Source of the DNA: Anas platyrhynchos
Taxonomy: Eukaryota; Chordata; Aves; Anseriformes; Anatidae
Reading direction: 5' to 3'
Length of the DNA stretch: 64,000 nucleotides
Assembly (NCBI RefSeq): GCF_047663525.1
Contig: NC_092601.1
Location: forward strand, 17,197,501-17,261,500
In this document: in pieces, positions 15,378 to 28,300 of the stretch
Layout: the number at the start of each line of letters is the position of its first letter
Numbering within the stretch: the first letter of the stretch is position 1
Position numbers and translations under genes: made by a program
The notes under the pieces: generated by a model
The model's database searches: none
Seen by the model: the letters and a program-made list of their open reading frames with translations, nothing else
Told to the model about the DNA's origin: nothing

Positions 15378-18300
15378 GGTGACACGAGTAGTGCGTTTAT
15401 TGGAGAATCTCACATGCAGGAACCAAAGTAGAGATGATTTCTGGAACAAGTTAAACGACGGCGGATTAATACAGGTGAATCTCCCGTGAGTGAACACTTG
15501 CTAGGTGAATACAGCAACGTTTTAGTGTTGGGTTTCTTCACTTTTTTTTTTTTTCTTTTTTTTGCGTTTTGTTCCTCTTTACGCAGTCGATCTCTGTAAG
15601 TAGTTACGTCCCCCTCCTCTCCCTACCCCGTTCCCAAACAAACAAAAAAAAATACCCAGTATCTTCAGTAAATAAATATTATCCACTTTCATCTGGAAAG
15701 CCTACAGCTGTAATATACAGAGAAGCTATTACACAGGTTACATTTGTAGGGCTAACGACAGCTCGTAATGCCGGGTACAGAACGAGGAGCTCATAAAAAC
15801 CCAGAGCTGGGAGGTGGGCGCCTGTTTGCCGCGGGCTCAGCAGGACCGGAGCTTGGTGAGGCTCCAAATCCAGCTGGCCCTCAGCAAAACGCATCCTCAC
15901 CTCTCTCCTGGACGGAGCAGCGGGGACGCCGGGGCTGGGAGCCTGCTCCAGAGGCTGCATTTTGGGGTGAATTGTGCTGGCGGACACCAGCATCGCCTCC
16001 GAGGGCACGGCTGGGGATCCCTGCCTCCTCAGCAGGAGCCGTGGGTGCCCCAGCAGCTGAAGGGTGACCTCCAGGACGCCTACAAATCCACTCGCCGATT
16101 GCCTGCTTCAGTATTTCCATAAAAATATCCGTCCTGAGCTGTTTTGTTGTTTTTTTTTTTTTCCAGGGTAGGCTCGGCGAGCCTTGTGGTCAGCACGGAG
16201 GAGGTAAACAATGACTGGGCTGGATGAGCCTGGCCCAGCAGGGATGGAGATAGCACAGGCAGAGCCCCGCAGGATCCCAGCAGCCAAAAGGAGACCTCAG
16301 CACCCCAGTACGCACCAGTCTCCCCACTGAGGCTGTTCCCTTTCAAAACCACCGGGGCACGTTTTTAGGAGCAGTTCTGTGAGCCTCGCCGAAGCACCCT
16401 GGATGTCCGCACGGCGCGTTGTGAGCTACCACACCTGCCCAAGGAGCAGCTGAAAGCTACACGCAACAATTAAAAAAAAAACAACAAAAAAAAACCCGAA
16501 GGAGGCATTTAAATAGAAAGCATTCATTTCTTACACCTCGGGGTTAACAGAAGGGGTTAAAAACACACCGGAAAGGGAATACACTGACAAAATAAATATC
16601 TCAACCTAGGACAGGGTAGGATTAGAACTGACGAAGGACCCCGGGAATAATTTAGTGTCGTTAGCAAGCCGTGCCCCCCGGCCTGCCCGGGGAGCCTCAG
16701 GATGGTTCCCCAGGCGCAAAGCTCCATCCCCCTTCTCGCTCACACCACGGCCACTTGCACGGAGGAATTTAGGGTGAAAGCGAAGGAAAAATTAATCACG
16801 GGTCAGTCTTCCAAAGCGAAAATCCCCTTCCCTTTCCTCCCAGGCTGTTTCCAGCTTGCAGGTTATCCGCAGGGCGCACGAGGACGGGGAAGGTGGGGGA
16901 TCCTGATACAGGACATTAGGGAGCTCCAGCGCAGCTCTCCGTCTGTTAAAGGAGGCTCAGGACAAACCTTGGCTCCTCCACACGCTCTTTCCCTGCCATC
17001 ATTTCCCTCCCCTGCGTGCTGGGTGCTGTGGGAGCCAGCCTGGCCAGCCCCGGGGGGCTGCACCTCCACCGAGAGCCCCCCCAGGCTTAGGAGGAAGAAG
17101 CGGGGTTCCCAGCTCCCTGTCTTTGTGTAGGGCTGGGGGAAGGAGGGGCAGCAAATCCATAGCAGTGGGGGACTCCAGGGGCTCTGGTGACAGCCCTGGT
17201 GCTGTTCTTGCCACTCAGCATCATTCGGCATCGCTCCGCGCTTGAGCCATGCGATTATCGCCCTGGGCTTGGCAGGGAAGCTGGATTAACACGCTCAGAA
17301 TCACCTGATGCGGCCATTTACGGGGTCGACGTGTTTCAAGGATTTAGAAGCAGAAGCACACTCCTAAAAACACCCACGGAGCTTTTTTCTGCACCGACGG
17401 GAATACCCACAGCTCCTTCTGCGCCGGCGAGGCTGCTCGGGCGATCACCAGACGCTGTCTGGAACCAAATCAGCGCCGCAGCAGAAATTTCCTCGGGTTT
17501 CTGGAGCTTGGGGCCACAGCTGCAGGAAGGCAGAGCCTGGCAGGAGCTGGCTGCGGGGTGTCTGGCACCCCAGCACCTGAGTGTCGGGCTCACCTTGTGC
17601 CAAAGAGCGAGGGCGGCGCGGGAGAGCAGCAGGGCGCTTTCCTTCAGCCACAGAGAGGAGAAAAATTGAGGGAAACCCTCTGCAGACTCACACAGCGAGG
17701 CTTCGGGGACGCAGAGGGTGAGCCAGCAAGCAGGGAGAAGAGGCAGCGTGGTCCCCAAGCCATCTCCATCCTTATACTGATTTTTCTTGGCCTCTTGCAA
17801 GCCGTACAGGGGGCTACGGGGCAGCAGGGGGGGCAAAGCAGAGCTGGGGGTGGCCAAGGCAGGCAGGGCAGGACAGAAGGGAGGATGGCAGGGACAGCAG
17901 AAAGGGCCAGCTGACCTGGGGTGGCCTGGAAAACCTGCACCAAACAATTCTTCCCTGCAGAGCTGGAGCTGACAGCCCTCAGCCCACCAGGGACAAGGTT
18001 TTTCTGCGTCGCGAGCCACCGAGCGCGGCGTGCCTCAGAGTTTGTTAGGAGCTGAACCAACCGTGCCCGGATAAAGCCTCTCTCTCTCACATCAGCTGTC
18101 TGCAGCACGGCTTCGTGCGCTAGAAGCAGCACCGGAGCCAGCTCGGCACGCAGCAGCAGCCCGGGCAGCCCGGCTGTGCCAAGGCGAGGTGGGCGCACGG
18201 GGAGGAATCCCCCCAGGAAGAGCAGCCCCCCAGGAGCTGGGAGTGATAAAGGGGCAGGGGCTGCAAAGGATGCTCCAAAAACATTTAGGGTTCCATCTAG

Positions 18301-19392
18301 CATGGCCACAATCATCCAAGACTCTCTCAGGCCCTAAAGGAAAGGAGTTGTTCCTCCTCCAGCACGGCTACGGATAACCATCTCCATCAGCATTCCCTCA
18401 CGAGCCTCTGTAGGGTTCTCCTCTCCTCACAGATGCTATTTACGCCAGCCCAGACAAACGCAGGGCTCTGCAGCCACTGAGGAGGGGATCTAAGGTAAGG
18501 AAAAAAATAACCCAGCTATTTTAAAAAAGGCAAACATGCTAGAAAAAAAATAAAATAAAAAAAATCCTCCTGCGCGAAATGCTCTCCCAAAGAGCAAACT
18601 GCTCGGTGTGCTAACGTTCCAGCATCCATTCAGCTCGGCGCTTTTCATTCTCGTCAACTGCCAGAGCGACCGGACAGAGCCAACAGACTGCTTTCAAATT
18701 AGAGCAAGCCCAGATAAAACACAAGGAAGAAAATACCCCGTGAGATTAGGAATCCGGAGCGCCGCGCCGCGCGGGGAGAAGCGGCCACCATATGGTAGCA
18801 GGAGATGTGTGAGTGGGAGAGTAAAAGGATTTTAACTTGTGAAGCACATGTTGAAAGGGGAACAGTTGCTCCTTGCTGTCGAATCCGACACGAAAGCCAA
18901 TACATTAACATTTTATCTAAAAATAAAGCCCCGCTCCCTCTGAACATTCCAGCTCAGTCAATTCCATGCTGATCGACAGAGCAGTCTACTTGGCAGGACC
19001 TGCCTCCAGAAGAGGATGATCCCGACATAAATTGAAGGGCAAGGCTGCTCTCTCCCCTCTGGGCTTTTGTTTCAACACAGTGTGACGTACTCATGCATTC
19101 GAAAGAGGTTTTCAGCATCAAGAGCTGGTTTTGTGCAGCCGGGATAGGAAGGAGGGGATTAAGCAAGTGCTGGAAAATCGTGGTCTGGCAGGAAGAGCGT
19201 CGGACTGAAATAGAAAGAAGTCGGCTTTGTGGGGAGGGGTTGCTGGAGACAGGGAGGGAGGAGAAGGAGGAGAAGCGATCAGTGGAGCCGGGGGGGGCGA
19301 GGGGGGCGTTGTTAGCCGAGTGCTGAGAGAGGACGAGGTGGCCGGACGGCGATTTTTCTCCTGCAGAGCCCAGGGGGTGGCCGAGCAAATCC
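15378..19392 (-). other. TOM1L2: TOM1L2 3'UTR (~4.0 kb)
   Basis: Continuous sequence from the TGA stop (19395-19393) to the polyA signal at 15396-15401. It is mixed in composition, with A/T-rich blocks (15.5-15.8, 16.44-16.64 and 18.5-18.6 kb) typical of long 3'UTRs. No frame inside it resembles a known protein. The length is inferred from the absence of an earlier polyA signal, so shorter alternative ends through weaker signals are possible. Confidence 0.7.
15396..15401 (-). terminator. TOM1L2: polyA signal AATAAA of TOM1L2
   Basis: Canonical AATAAA on the - strand at the edge where AT-rich 3'UTR-like DNA gives way to GC-rich intergenic DNA. Cleavage is expected near 15375-15385. I saw no other AATAAA or ATTAAA on the - strand between here and the stop codon at 19393. 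Confidence 0.75.
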
Positions 19393-22300
19393 TCAGAGTG
19401 CGAAGAGGGCGTCCTCCGAGCGCTCCTGCTTTTTCCTGCTCGAAGGGTTTGTCGGCGGGGTGGGGGCTTCCAGGGGAGGGGACGGCAGGTTGGGAACCAT
19501 CTCGGCCGCTTTGGCTCGCTCTTCTAAAAATTTGTCAAATTCTGCAATGCAAAAAAAAAAAAAGGAAGGCGGGTAAGAAGTGGGGCTGTGCCTTTAGCCA
19601 GAGGTTGGTGGGGTCCGAAATCCCTGGTGTCCCACAAGGCTGGGATTGCAGGAAAGGGCACAGATGTCCTCTGAGCCACCCCAGCTCAGGCAGCAGGGGG
19701 GATCAAAGCCCACCCTACACGATCAGCACGGCAGGAGAGGGGAAACCTCCTTCCAGAGGGCTGAGCAGCTCGGACGTGCACCCTCCGGGCACCAACACAG
19801 TGCGCATCCAAGGGAGATGGCAGGAAAGCGCTTACAGCGGGGAGGGCTCCTCAATAAACACCAACTTTTTGCAATGAAACGCTCTCTTCCAAGCACACAG
19901 AAGCATTTATTGGGGAACAGCAGGCTGGGAGAAGCTGGCATCTCAGCAGGGATCAGAGATCGTTCAGTCTGGACACTAACAGGGCACGGCTCACGGCATC
20001 TCCGCTTACCTTCGCTGGTCACTCCTTCTTCCAGCTCATCTCCCTTCTGCAATCGGAACAAAAAGGAGTGTGAGTACACAGGCAGAGCCTCGCCCCCGCT
20101 GTCACCCCTCGTCCCCATTAAATGCAACGGGATGGCTCCCACCACTCACTTCCAGACGCTAACTGCTGAGCAAATAGGGGGAAATCGGGGAAATGGCAGG
20201 GCCCCCGCACCAGGCCGGTGGTGAGCGACACGTCACCGAGCTGAGAGCTGAAGGAGCAGCACCAGAGATGCCTCTGAAGGTTGCTGGTGGCAGCTGGCTG
20301 CAAAATTGTTCCCTGCTGGAGCTGAGAGGCAGCCCAGCTCTGCCTCAGACTGAAAGCCTGCTCCAAACCTGGGCTGCACGAGGCAGAAAGCACCCCCACA
20401 CGCCCCTTAAAAAGGTCTGTGGATGTGGGGTGCTTTCAAATAAAATGTGCTTTAACTGGCAAAGGACACGTGCCACGAAATAGTTTAGGGACAGTGTTCT
20501 TTCCGTGGGGGTTCATTTTAGATGCCCTACAAAAAAACAGAGGTTCCTGGTGCCCAGGCTGTGAGGTACAAAGGCCGGGATGCCGTGGGGCCAGGACGTT
20601 TCTAGCAGCTGTGTGCACTTCAAGGTGGGAATTCCCAACAGTTCCTTAAGGAGGAAATTAAGTCCAAGCAGGTGGCATCCTTGTCAGTCTGTTAGGACAC
20701 TAAAAAAAGCACGAGCTTTCCCACCAGGAGAGTGTGAGCACCAAAATGTCACCCAGCATCTGAAAGCTTTCCATGGTCCTGAGGTTCCCCAGGGTACCTG
20801 CAGCAGCCACATGCACGTGTAATTTTCCCCAGCGTACCCCAAAAGGGGTGAGGGGACACCTACAGATCACCTAACCTCTGGTTTGCTCTTTTTAGGGCAG
20901 AACAGATGCACAGAGCTCCCTCGGTACCTCTCCAGAGCTTTATAACTTCTGCTAAATTAATTTACCTGGCTCAGAGCCCCCAGCTCTGGCTGGAGGAGAG
21001 CTGCGGGAGCAGGGAGAGCGAGGAGCACCGGGAGGAGGTGTTCCTGATGGGCACGGTGACCACACAAAGGAACATTTTGGTTCGCTTACAGCACGTCTGA
21101 AAGAACAGCCTGAACTGCAACCCACCGCCCGGCCCCAAAGTGCTCTCGGTTAATTTGAGTCAGGTGCTTGCATCAAAAAAAAAAAATAAACCAACAAACC
21201 CTGGATAAATGCGTACTGGCTGTGCCACCGCCTAACCCACGGGTGTCCTGGCACAGCAAAACAAACCCCAGACAGAAAGAAAAGCTCCTTATGTCTTCGG
21301 TTTGTTTGTTCGATAATTACCAGACGCTAATCTTTTGGGAGAAACTGAAAGCTGTAAACACTGGAGAGACGTTGTTATAAATTATTATTATTATTATTAC
21401 TATTATTGGTGTTGTGATGATGAAACGTATCAAGATTTCCTGCTCACGTATTTAACAAAAGCATCTTGATTTGGAAGGCACCTAGGCCCTGATGCAATAT
21501 CTCCAAGAGCTTGCCTGGAAGCAAACCCGTCCTTGGGTAGCTTTAAGCACGTGGCTGAAGTTTGGTGGGGGACTCAGGTAACCCTAAGACGTGTTTAAAT
21601 GCTTCCCTCTGCAGGGAGCAAACACACAATGTCTGGAGAAGGAGCATGGAGAAGGGAGAACAAAACAGGGCAGAAAAAAACGTGTTGGATTGCTGAGCAC
21701 AGCCCCATCGCCCCCTGCTTACATACACCCCCCAAAAGGAGCTAAGCTATGAGATTTGTATTTTCTCTGCTCCCTGTTACGAGAAACACCAGGAACTGCA
21801 CTGCATGGGAAATCATCTAATTATCGTGTGAAAAATGAAAAAATAAAGCGTCTCACCAAGTCGGTACTGAGCCACTCCTCAATGTCATCCATGACAGAGG
21901 ACTGTGCAACAGGGATCTAGGGAGTGCAGCGAGAGAACAGCAAGGCAGGCAAAACCCCAAACACATCCACAACCACGGCCACAGAGCGATGGAAAATGCC
22001 AGAAAGGAGATTAAAAACAAAAACAAAAAACAAAACAAAAACAGAGATGTAACATGTGCTGGAAAAAAAAAAAGGCAACAAAATATAAATGGCATTTCAA
22101 ATAAAGAAACACTCGGGAAGGAACTTATGAACAACAAGGCTAAAAAAAAACGAGAGAGAGATTATGAGGAGTGACGTGACTGGATGCCAGCAAGATGGGT
22201 AAACTTCTCGACCACATATTAAAACCATCAGGACGGACTGATGATTCTAATCTTGATCGTGAAAAGCTTTTCAGGGTAGAATACTGGATATCGGTTAAGT

Positions 22301-25300
22301 TTTTAAATGTTCAATTTACACTTTTTTTTAATTCTTTTTTTAAACGGGTATCGGGCACGATGAGGGGTTAGCAGGAAGAGGGGCTCAAAGCCTTCTGGCA
22401 CCACTCGGAGGAAAGAAATTCCACTTTTTTCTGCAGGTGGAGGCGGCCCAAGCCTCAGACAAACAGCGATGTTTCCCTCCGGATCCTCCTCCCACCGCAG
22501 CACGCAGGGCTCGGCGAGCCCCAACACAGCAGCTTTTGGAAACCTGTCCCAGCCCTGCTCCTCTCCAAACGCAGCCCTGGGGGAGGCAGCGGGTCCCAGC
22601 CTGTGCCAGCACAGCCTGGAGTCCCCAGGGCGCAGCGAGGAGGAGGAGGACGGGGCTGCGGCTCCTGCTGCTCCCGGCTCCTGTCCCTTGGCACCGTGCG
22701 GTGCTGGCTGGAGCACGGCCACCAGGCTCCCACCACGAATAACTCAACAAAAAGGTGTGAAGGTGGCTTGTCCTGCTGTGCTAACACCGCTCACCACGTG
22801 CTGTGCGCCAGGGGACCGGGCACGGTGCGCTGGGCGCTGCGGCGCAGCCGGGGCACGGAGCGCAGGGGGGAAATGACTGAAGCTAGCCGGAGGGTTCCCT
22901 GGTGAATTACACTGCTGAAAGACAAAAGAGGGCTGTGGAAGGAGTAAACAGGAAAGCACCACGACGGGATAGTGAGGACAACCCGAGGAACACTCGAGAA
23001 GCAGAGGCAGGGGTGCAGGTTGCAGGGCAGGGCATGGCCGGCGAGCAGTAGGGCTGGCAGGAGAGAGAGCCTGGCAGGGCTGGGGAGGCTTCCCCAGGAT
23101 GAAAAGGGGGCAGGGGCTGGGCACAGCTTTCCCTGGAGGCTTTTTGGGGAAAGAAGAGCTGGCAGAGGGTTTGCAGGTGGATCCAGAGGGAGCTGCAGCT
23201 TTCCCAGGGACTTGTAGGGGAGGCAGACAGAGAGACACTGACTTACAGGCAGCGATTTGACATTTTGCCTTGCTTTCGGCTACCACGTGAAGATCCAAAG
23301 CAGAAAATCCGCTCCTGCAGTTGGGTTTGGGACAGGGTGGATTTAGGATAACTAAAGTTTGGAATGGGGAGCTGAGCCAGGCACGTCCGATGCTAGCACC
23401 GCGTGCTGAAGCCGCCGCGAGCTGGCGCGGACGGCGAGCAACGAGAGGAGAGCTCCCCAGACATCTCCCAACGTGTTCCTTCCCAAGGACAAGTCACATC
23501 TTGTCGAACCGACTCGTTAGGTTAACAGCTTTTGGGAACCTGGCTTCAGAGATATGGAGCAATGAATTTATTCAGCCTCCAGCAACCCGAAAGCGGTGCT
23601 TTGGGAGGTGCAGCCTGCCGAGCTGCCGGCTGGTTCGCAGCTCCGAAAGACACCTCGATTTCTTTAAGGATATTAAAAAAGGTGTGGATTTTAATTTCTT
23701 CTCCTTGAATAAAGTCAGTGCAGCTGCTCTAAAAAGCCCGGTGGGCGCTGTATCAGGAGGAAGAGGGATTCAGATCTCGGCTGTCCTGAAAACACGCCAG
23801 GTGAGCGAGCAAGTAATGGGTTCCCAAAAATCACAGGGGGCTCGGGGCTGCAGGAATCCTCCCAGAACAGCTCAGCAGTTTAGGCGGTTATGCTGTTGTG
23901 TTTTGCAAGATTTTTTTTTAAAAAAGGAAAAAAATCGGTACCTTCCATGCTCAAACTCCCAATTTCCTTTCCTCAGACTCCGAGCCCCGTTTTCCCCATA
24001 AATCACGGGTTGAATATATCGGGTTTAATTTGTTCGAGAATGAAACGGGGCCGGAGGGGGGGTGGCTCTCGAGAACAACCGAAAGTTGTAAAAGGTTTTA
24101 ACTACAAAACCTTGTGCCATTTACGGCACCGACCACACACAGAACTTCACTTTTTTGCCAGCCTGTTGTGCGTTTGGCAGGCCTCCCCTTTCCAGAAGCC
24201 CTAAATGGAAGAATGCGGAGGGGACTTTTGTTCAAGCTAATCCCCGAAAACACGACAGAAGCAAAGTGAAAATAAATTAGCTGGTTTACACATTCCAAAG
24301 ACAACAATTTAGGGGAACAAACAGCGGTGGCGGCCGCAGACTACATGGCCATGGGACAGTGTCCTGGTAATACTTTGATTATGCAAACATCCAGGGTCCA
24401 GTGGAGCTCCCAGTCTTGGCAAGACAGCTCCCAAGATAGTCAGTGCTGGCTAAAAGAGCTGTTTTTATAAGAATATCAGGATTCCTTCTTTTTTTTTTAA
24501 AGTCTACGCTCACTGTAAATGGAAATTAAGTCACAAAATATTTTGGGGTGCTTTAACGAGATTTAAATAAATGATGGGCTCGTTGTTCAAATTCCTTTTT
24601 TTTGTTTAGTCTTTGGAAAATCCTACAAATGGGATGGTTTCAAGAGGACTGAAAGGGAAATGGAAGAGGAGGGCCAGCAGAACAAAAGGGAGCTATCAAC
24701 GCCCCAAAGCCCACAGGAACCTGGGTTTTGGGCTCACACTCACGTAAGTTAGGTTGTGTTGGTGTTCTCACCCGGAGCCAAAAGCCAAAGCATTGCCAAT
24801 ATATTTCCTCAGAAGTCATAAAATCCAATATTCTACCCTTAAAAAGACAGTTGAAGGTTATTATTATCACATTTTATTTCTATTAAAAATGATCCCACCG
24901 GAAAAAAAAAAAAGAAAGAAAAAAAAAGCAGCAGGTATGAAATGACAATCCAGGTCTCTAGGTGAGCTCATTAATGTTCTTAAAGTGTTTAACAAGGCTC
25001 ATGCTAATTGTTGCTAGACTACTGTCTTGTAGGAGCTTCGTTAATTCCACTCCTTTCCAGATGTTTAACAAAGCTGACACCGGTACGGGGCTGGAGGCTG
25101 CTCCCCCCCCCTAGGTGAGCAGTAGGGAAGAAAAGGGTTGTTAATCCTACAGAACTGGAGCAACCTCCTCCAGCTCCCCCCCAAACCACAGCCTCGTGAT
25201 CTATTTCGAGCTGCCGTGATCTTGAAATAGCTGCCCGGCCTCGGGAGCAGAAGGCGCTCGGCTTTACGTGTAAGGGCTGCAATTAGCCACTTGATTACCT

Positions 25301-28300
25301 GTTTACGCCCCGTGGATGGGGAAGGCAAGGGCTCGGGTGTTCCCAGCGCAGCCTGTTGTGCCTGCACCCCGACCTGCAGAGCTGGATCCCACAGGCATGC
25401 CCCCATCCACGTGGGGGGGATCACACTTCTTGCAGCGAGCCCTAAAATCCAACAGCTTGGCAGGCAGGGATGCCCGTGTCCTCGTCAGGATGAGGGAACG
25501 TTGCCTGCTTGCTTTCAGAAAGGAGAGGGGTCCCATATCCCAAATCCTATCTTTCTACTGAAAATAGATTTAGCAGCATCCTACTTTGCTGCTAATTAAC
25601 ATCAACTCAGCAAAGATTTCGTTTAATCCCTGCTCCTTGCTTTTGCAACAGGTACCCCACTGGCAGGTGAGTGGGGTGGCGGGTTATTCTACCAAATGGA
25701 TCTGTTCATGCAAATCTCAAGAGCAGCCCGAGTTAATGGGAAGGGGAACGGGAATTACCTGCACTGAGAAGTGGTGGTGGCCTCGTGGTGAAGTCTGAGC
25801 CCAAGAGGTGCTGCTGCAGCCCCCTGCACACCACCAGCACGGGCTGCCCTGCAAAAGCACTGCTGGGCTGGGCAGCTTGGCTAAAATCCCAGAGATGTGC
25901 TCAAAAAAGGAACATTTTCTGAGGATAAAACTTTTAACGGATAAAAGGGGTTTGTGTCTCCATGGTCCTGCCATCACCTTGCCAGCAGAACTGGACTGCA
26001 GGTTAAGCTGAAAGAGAACCAACGCTGCCAAATTCCCCAGGAGGGTGCCCGGGGAGCCCTGAAGGAGCCTGCCCCATGAAGGTGAACTGGGACGCACAGA
26101 GGTGGAGTGCGAAGAGCTCCACCCTAAGCTTAAATGGGTCTGTAAACATCAGGTTATGTCAGAGGGATGTGACAACAGCTCTGGTAGGTTTCTTCTGAGA
26201 GGAGAACAGGGGAGAAAACCCTTTTTGTGGTCTCCATGTTGTATAGGCACAGTTTAGGGCAACGTCAGCTCACCCCTCTTTCCCCCTCATCTCAAAAGCA
26301 CAAAAAGTTACCAAAAAGTCTGCACACCAGGTTTGTACCCGGGGCGCTGGTTACTCCACCTGCTTTGCAAATGCTCCAGTCGTATTAACACATCTAGGTA
26401 AGAGCTACAGCCAGTTAGGAGAGAAACGGGGTTAATTATTAGTTGGGTTTTATTTTAGGCGCTTCTCTCTCACATGGAGCGTACAAACGAGGCGAGAAGC
26501 TTGTAAGAGCAGCGTCTGGCTGGACAGCCGGGCCCCCTCCCCTCCCCAAATCCCTCTGCCTCTGTGAGTGGTGCAGTATCCTTTTTCCAGGCTGAATAAC
26601 CACAAGCCAACGAAGGAATATTGTGTTTGTTTTGTGTTTTTTGTTGTTTTTTTTTTTTTAATAACGCCGTGGCGTGAGCGGTGTGAGCAGCAGGGGTGCC
26701 GATTTCATGCTTCCCTGCTCTTGTAAACAGTGGAAAGGCAAAGAGGAGGAACTCACTCAATCAGCAGATTGCTCATTATGGATGAACACCTAACGCTGGC
26801 ACCGCGCATCGCCGGCTGCAACGGAGCCTCTGAGCAGCACGAGCCTGGGGGAGGCAGCCAAGAGCATCGGGGCAGGGCGAGCTGCTCACTGCACAGCTCT
26901 TCTATGCTCTTGTTACAAGCTGTGGGTCTCTGAAAGGCACAGAAATAAATTCTGCCTTGCAAGGATGGGTACCTGCATCTGGGTGTACCTACAGGTGGGA
27001 GCAGGCTGCTTGCACAGGCCAGGAGATAGGGCTGTAAAAAATATATACGTGTGCCAAGGCACTGTGCATGCTCCAGGCATGCAGACTGCTCCCAAATGCC
27101 CAAAATGACCCTCGGAAATAACCTGGAATCGCCCTAAATCTAGCAGGAAAAACGCCAAGTGTTTCGCAGAGCCGGTGCGCTCCGACACCACGCGCTCTGA
27201 ATTTTCCCAGCCTGAAATTCTCCGGGATTTTTCTCTTGTCAAGCATCGCTGGCTTTGTCTGGGGCATTCGTGGCCCTCCTGTTCCAGAGGCATCCGGACA
27301 CCCGGCCCCACGCACTGGGCTGCAAGCACGTCCCAGCCCCCAGGGATTTCTGCACCGCACGTTTCTGACGGTCTCAATAGGACTTCCTGGACTTTGTTCA
27401 GCTCGGTCACATTACTGGTACTGTTCTCAAACACTTGAAATGATGGATTATGTAGTCCAAAAATACAAAATTGGTCTTGGAACTTGGCTTTAAGGCAGGG
27501 CAGAGGCTATTTTTTAACCTACCTCTCTGATTTCTGCACTTAAAGCACGCTTCCCAACTTCTCTCTCCAAGCATGTTGAAAAAGGACGACTTCAAACAAG
27601 GTCAGATGTGCACAGATTTGGAGACAGATCTCCAGAAGCGTGATTTTATCAGAACGCTGGCATCGTCAGGCACGGGAATTAAACCCTTGAAGCCAGAAAC
27701 TCTGCTGTACCTTTTGGAGTCTGAATCCTAATGCCTTAATTCCCTGCCTGGGGTGGAAGATGTCAATTTGGGTCGTAGTTCTCCCATTCTCTTCTTTTCA
27801 TACAGAAGTACCCCTGCGTTATTTAGTTCAATTAAACACGATCCTACAACCTATAGCTGTTTTTTCCAGACCACAAAGTTAGGCACTACCAGAAGAGGCT
27901 GCTTTAAAGGCACCTACAAAGTGTCCCCTTTATGAACAAGCTGCACGAGACTTGTGTTTATCCCTCGAAAAGTGGATACTGCATAAATAAATCAAGACAG
28001 TACAAGGAAGCGATTTGGTCCCCAGGCCTCTTCCGAAGGTGGTGTGTGATGCTACAAATGATCAGGCTGCTCACAGGCCTTTGTCCTGTACAAACCAGAA
28101 ATCGGTGCAAATTTTCCCTTTGCCCCAGGTAAGGATGTAGGTGGGAAACAAACTCCTTGTGCTGTCTGATTTCAAGTGGTTGAGTAGGGCAGGGTGAGAG
28201 GTGAATGAAGGGTGGTTATTCTAGGTCAAGGGAGCGGGGTGGGCAGGAGGAATCGCTTCCGTGGTGAAGTCCTCACCATTCCTTGTGTAATTAGCCACTT

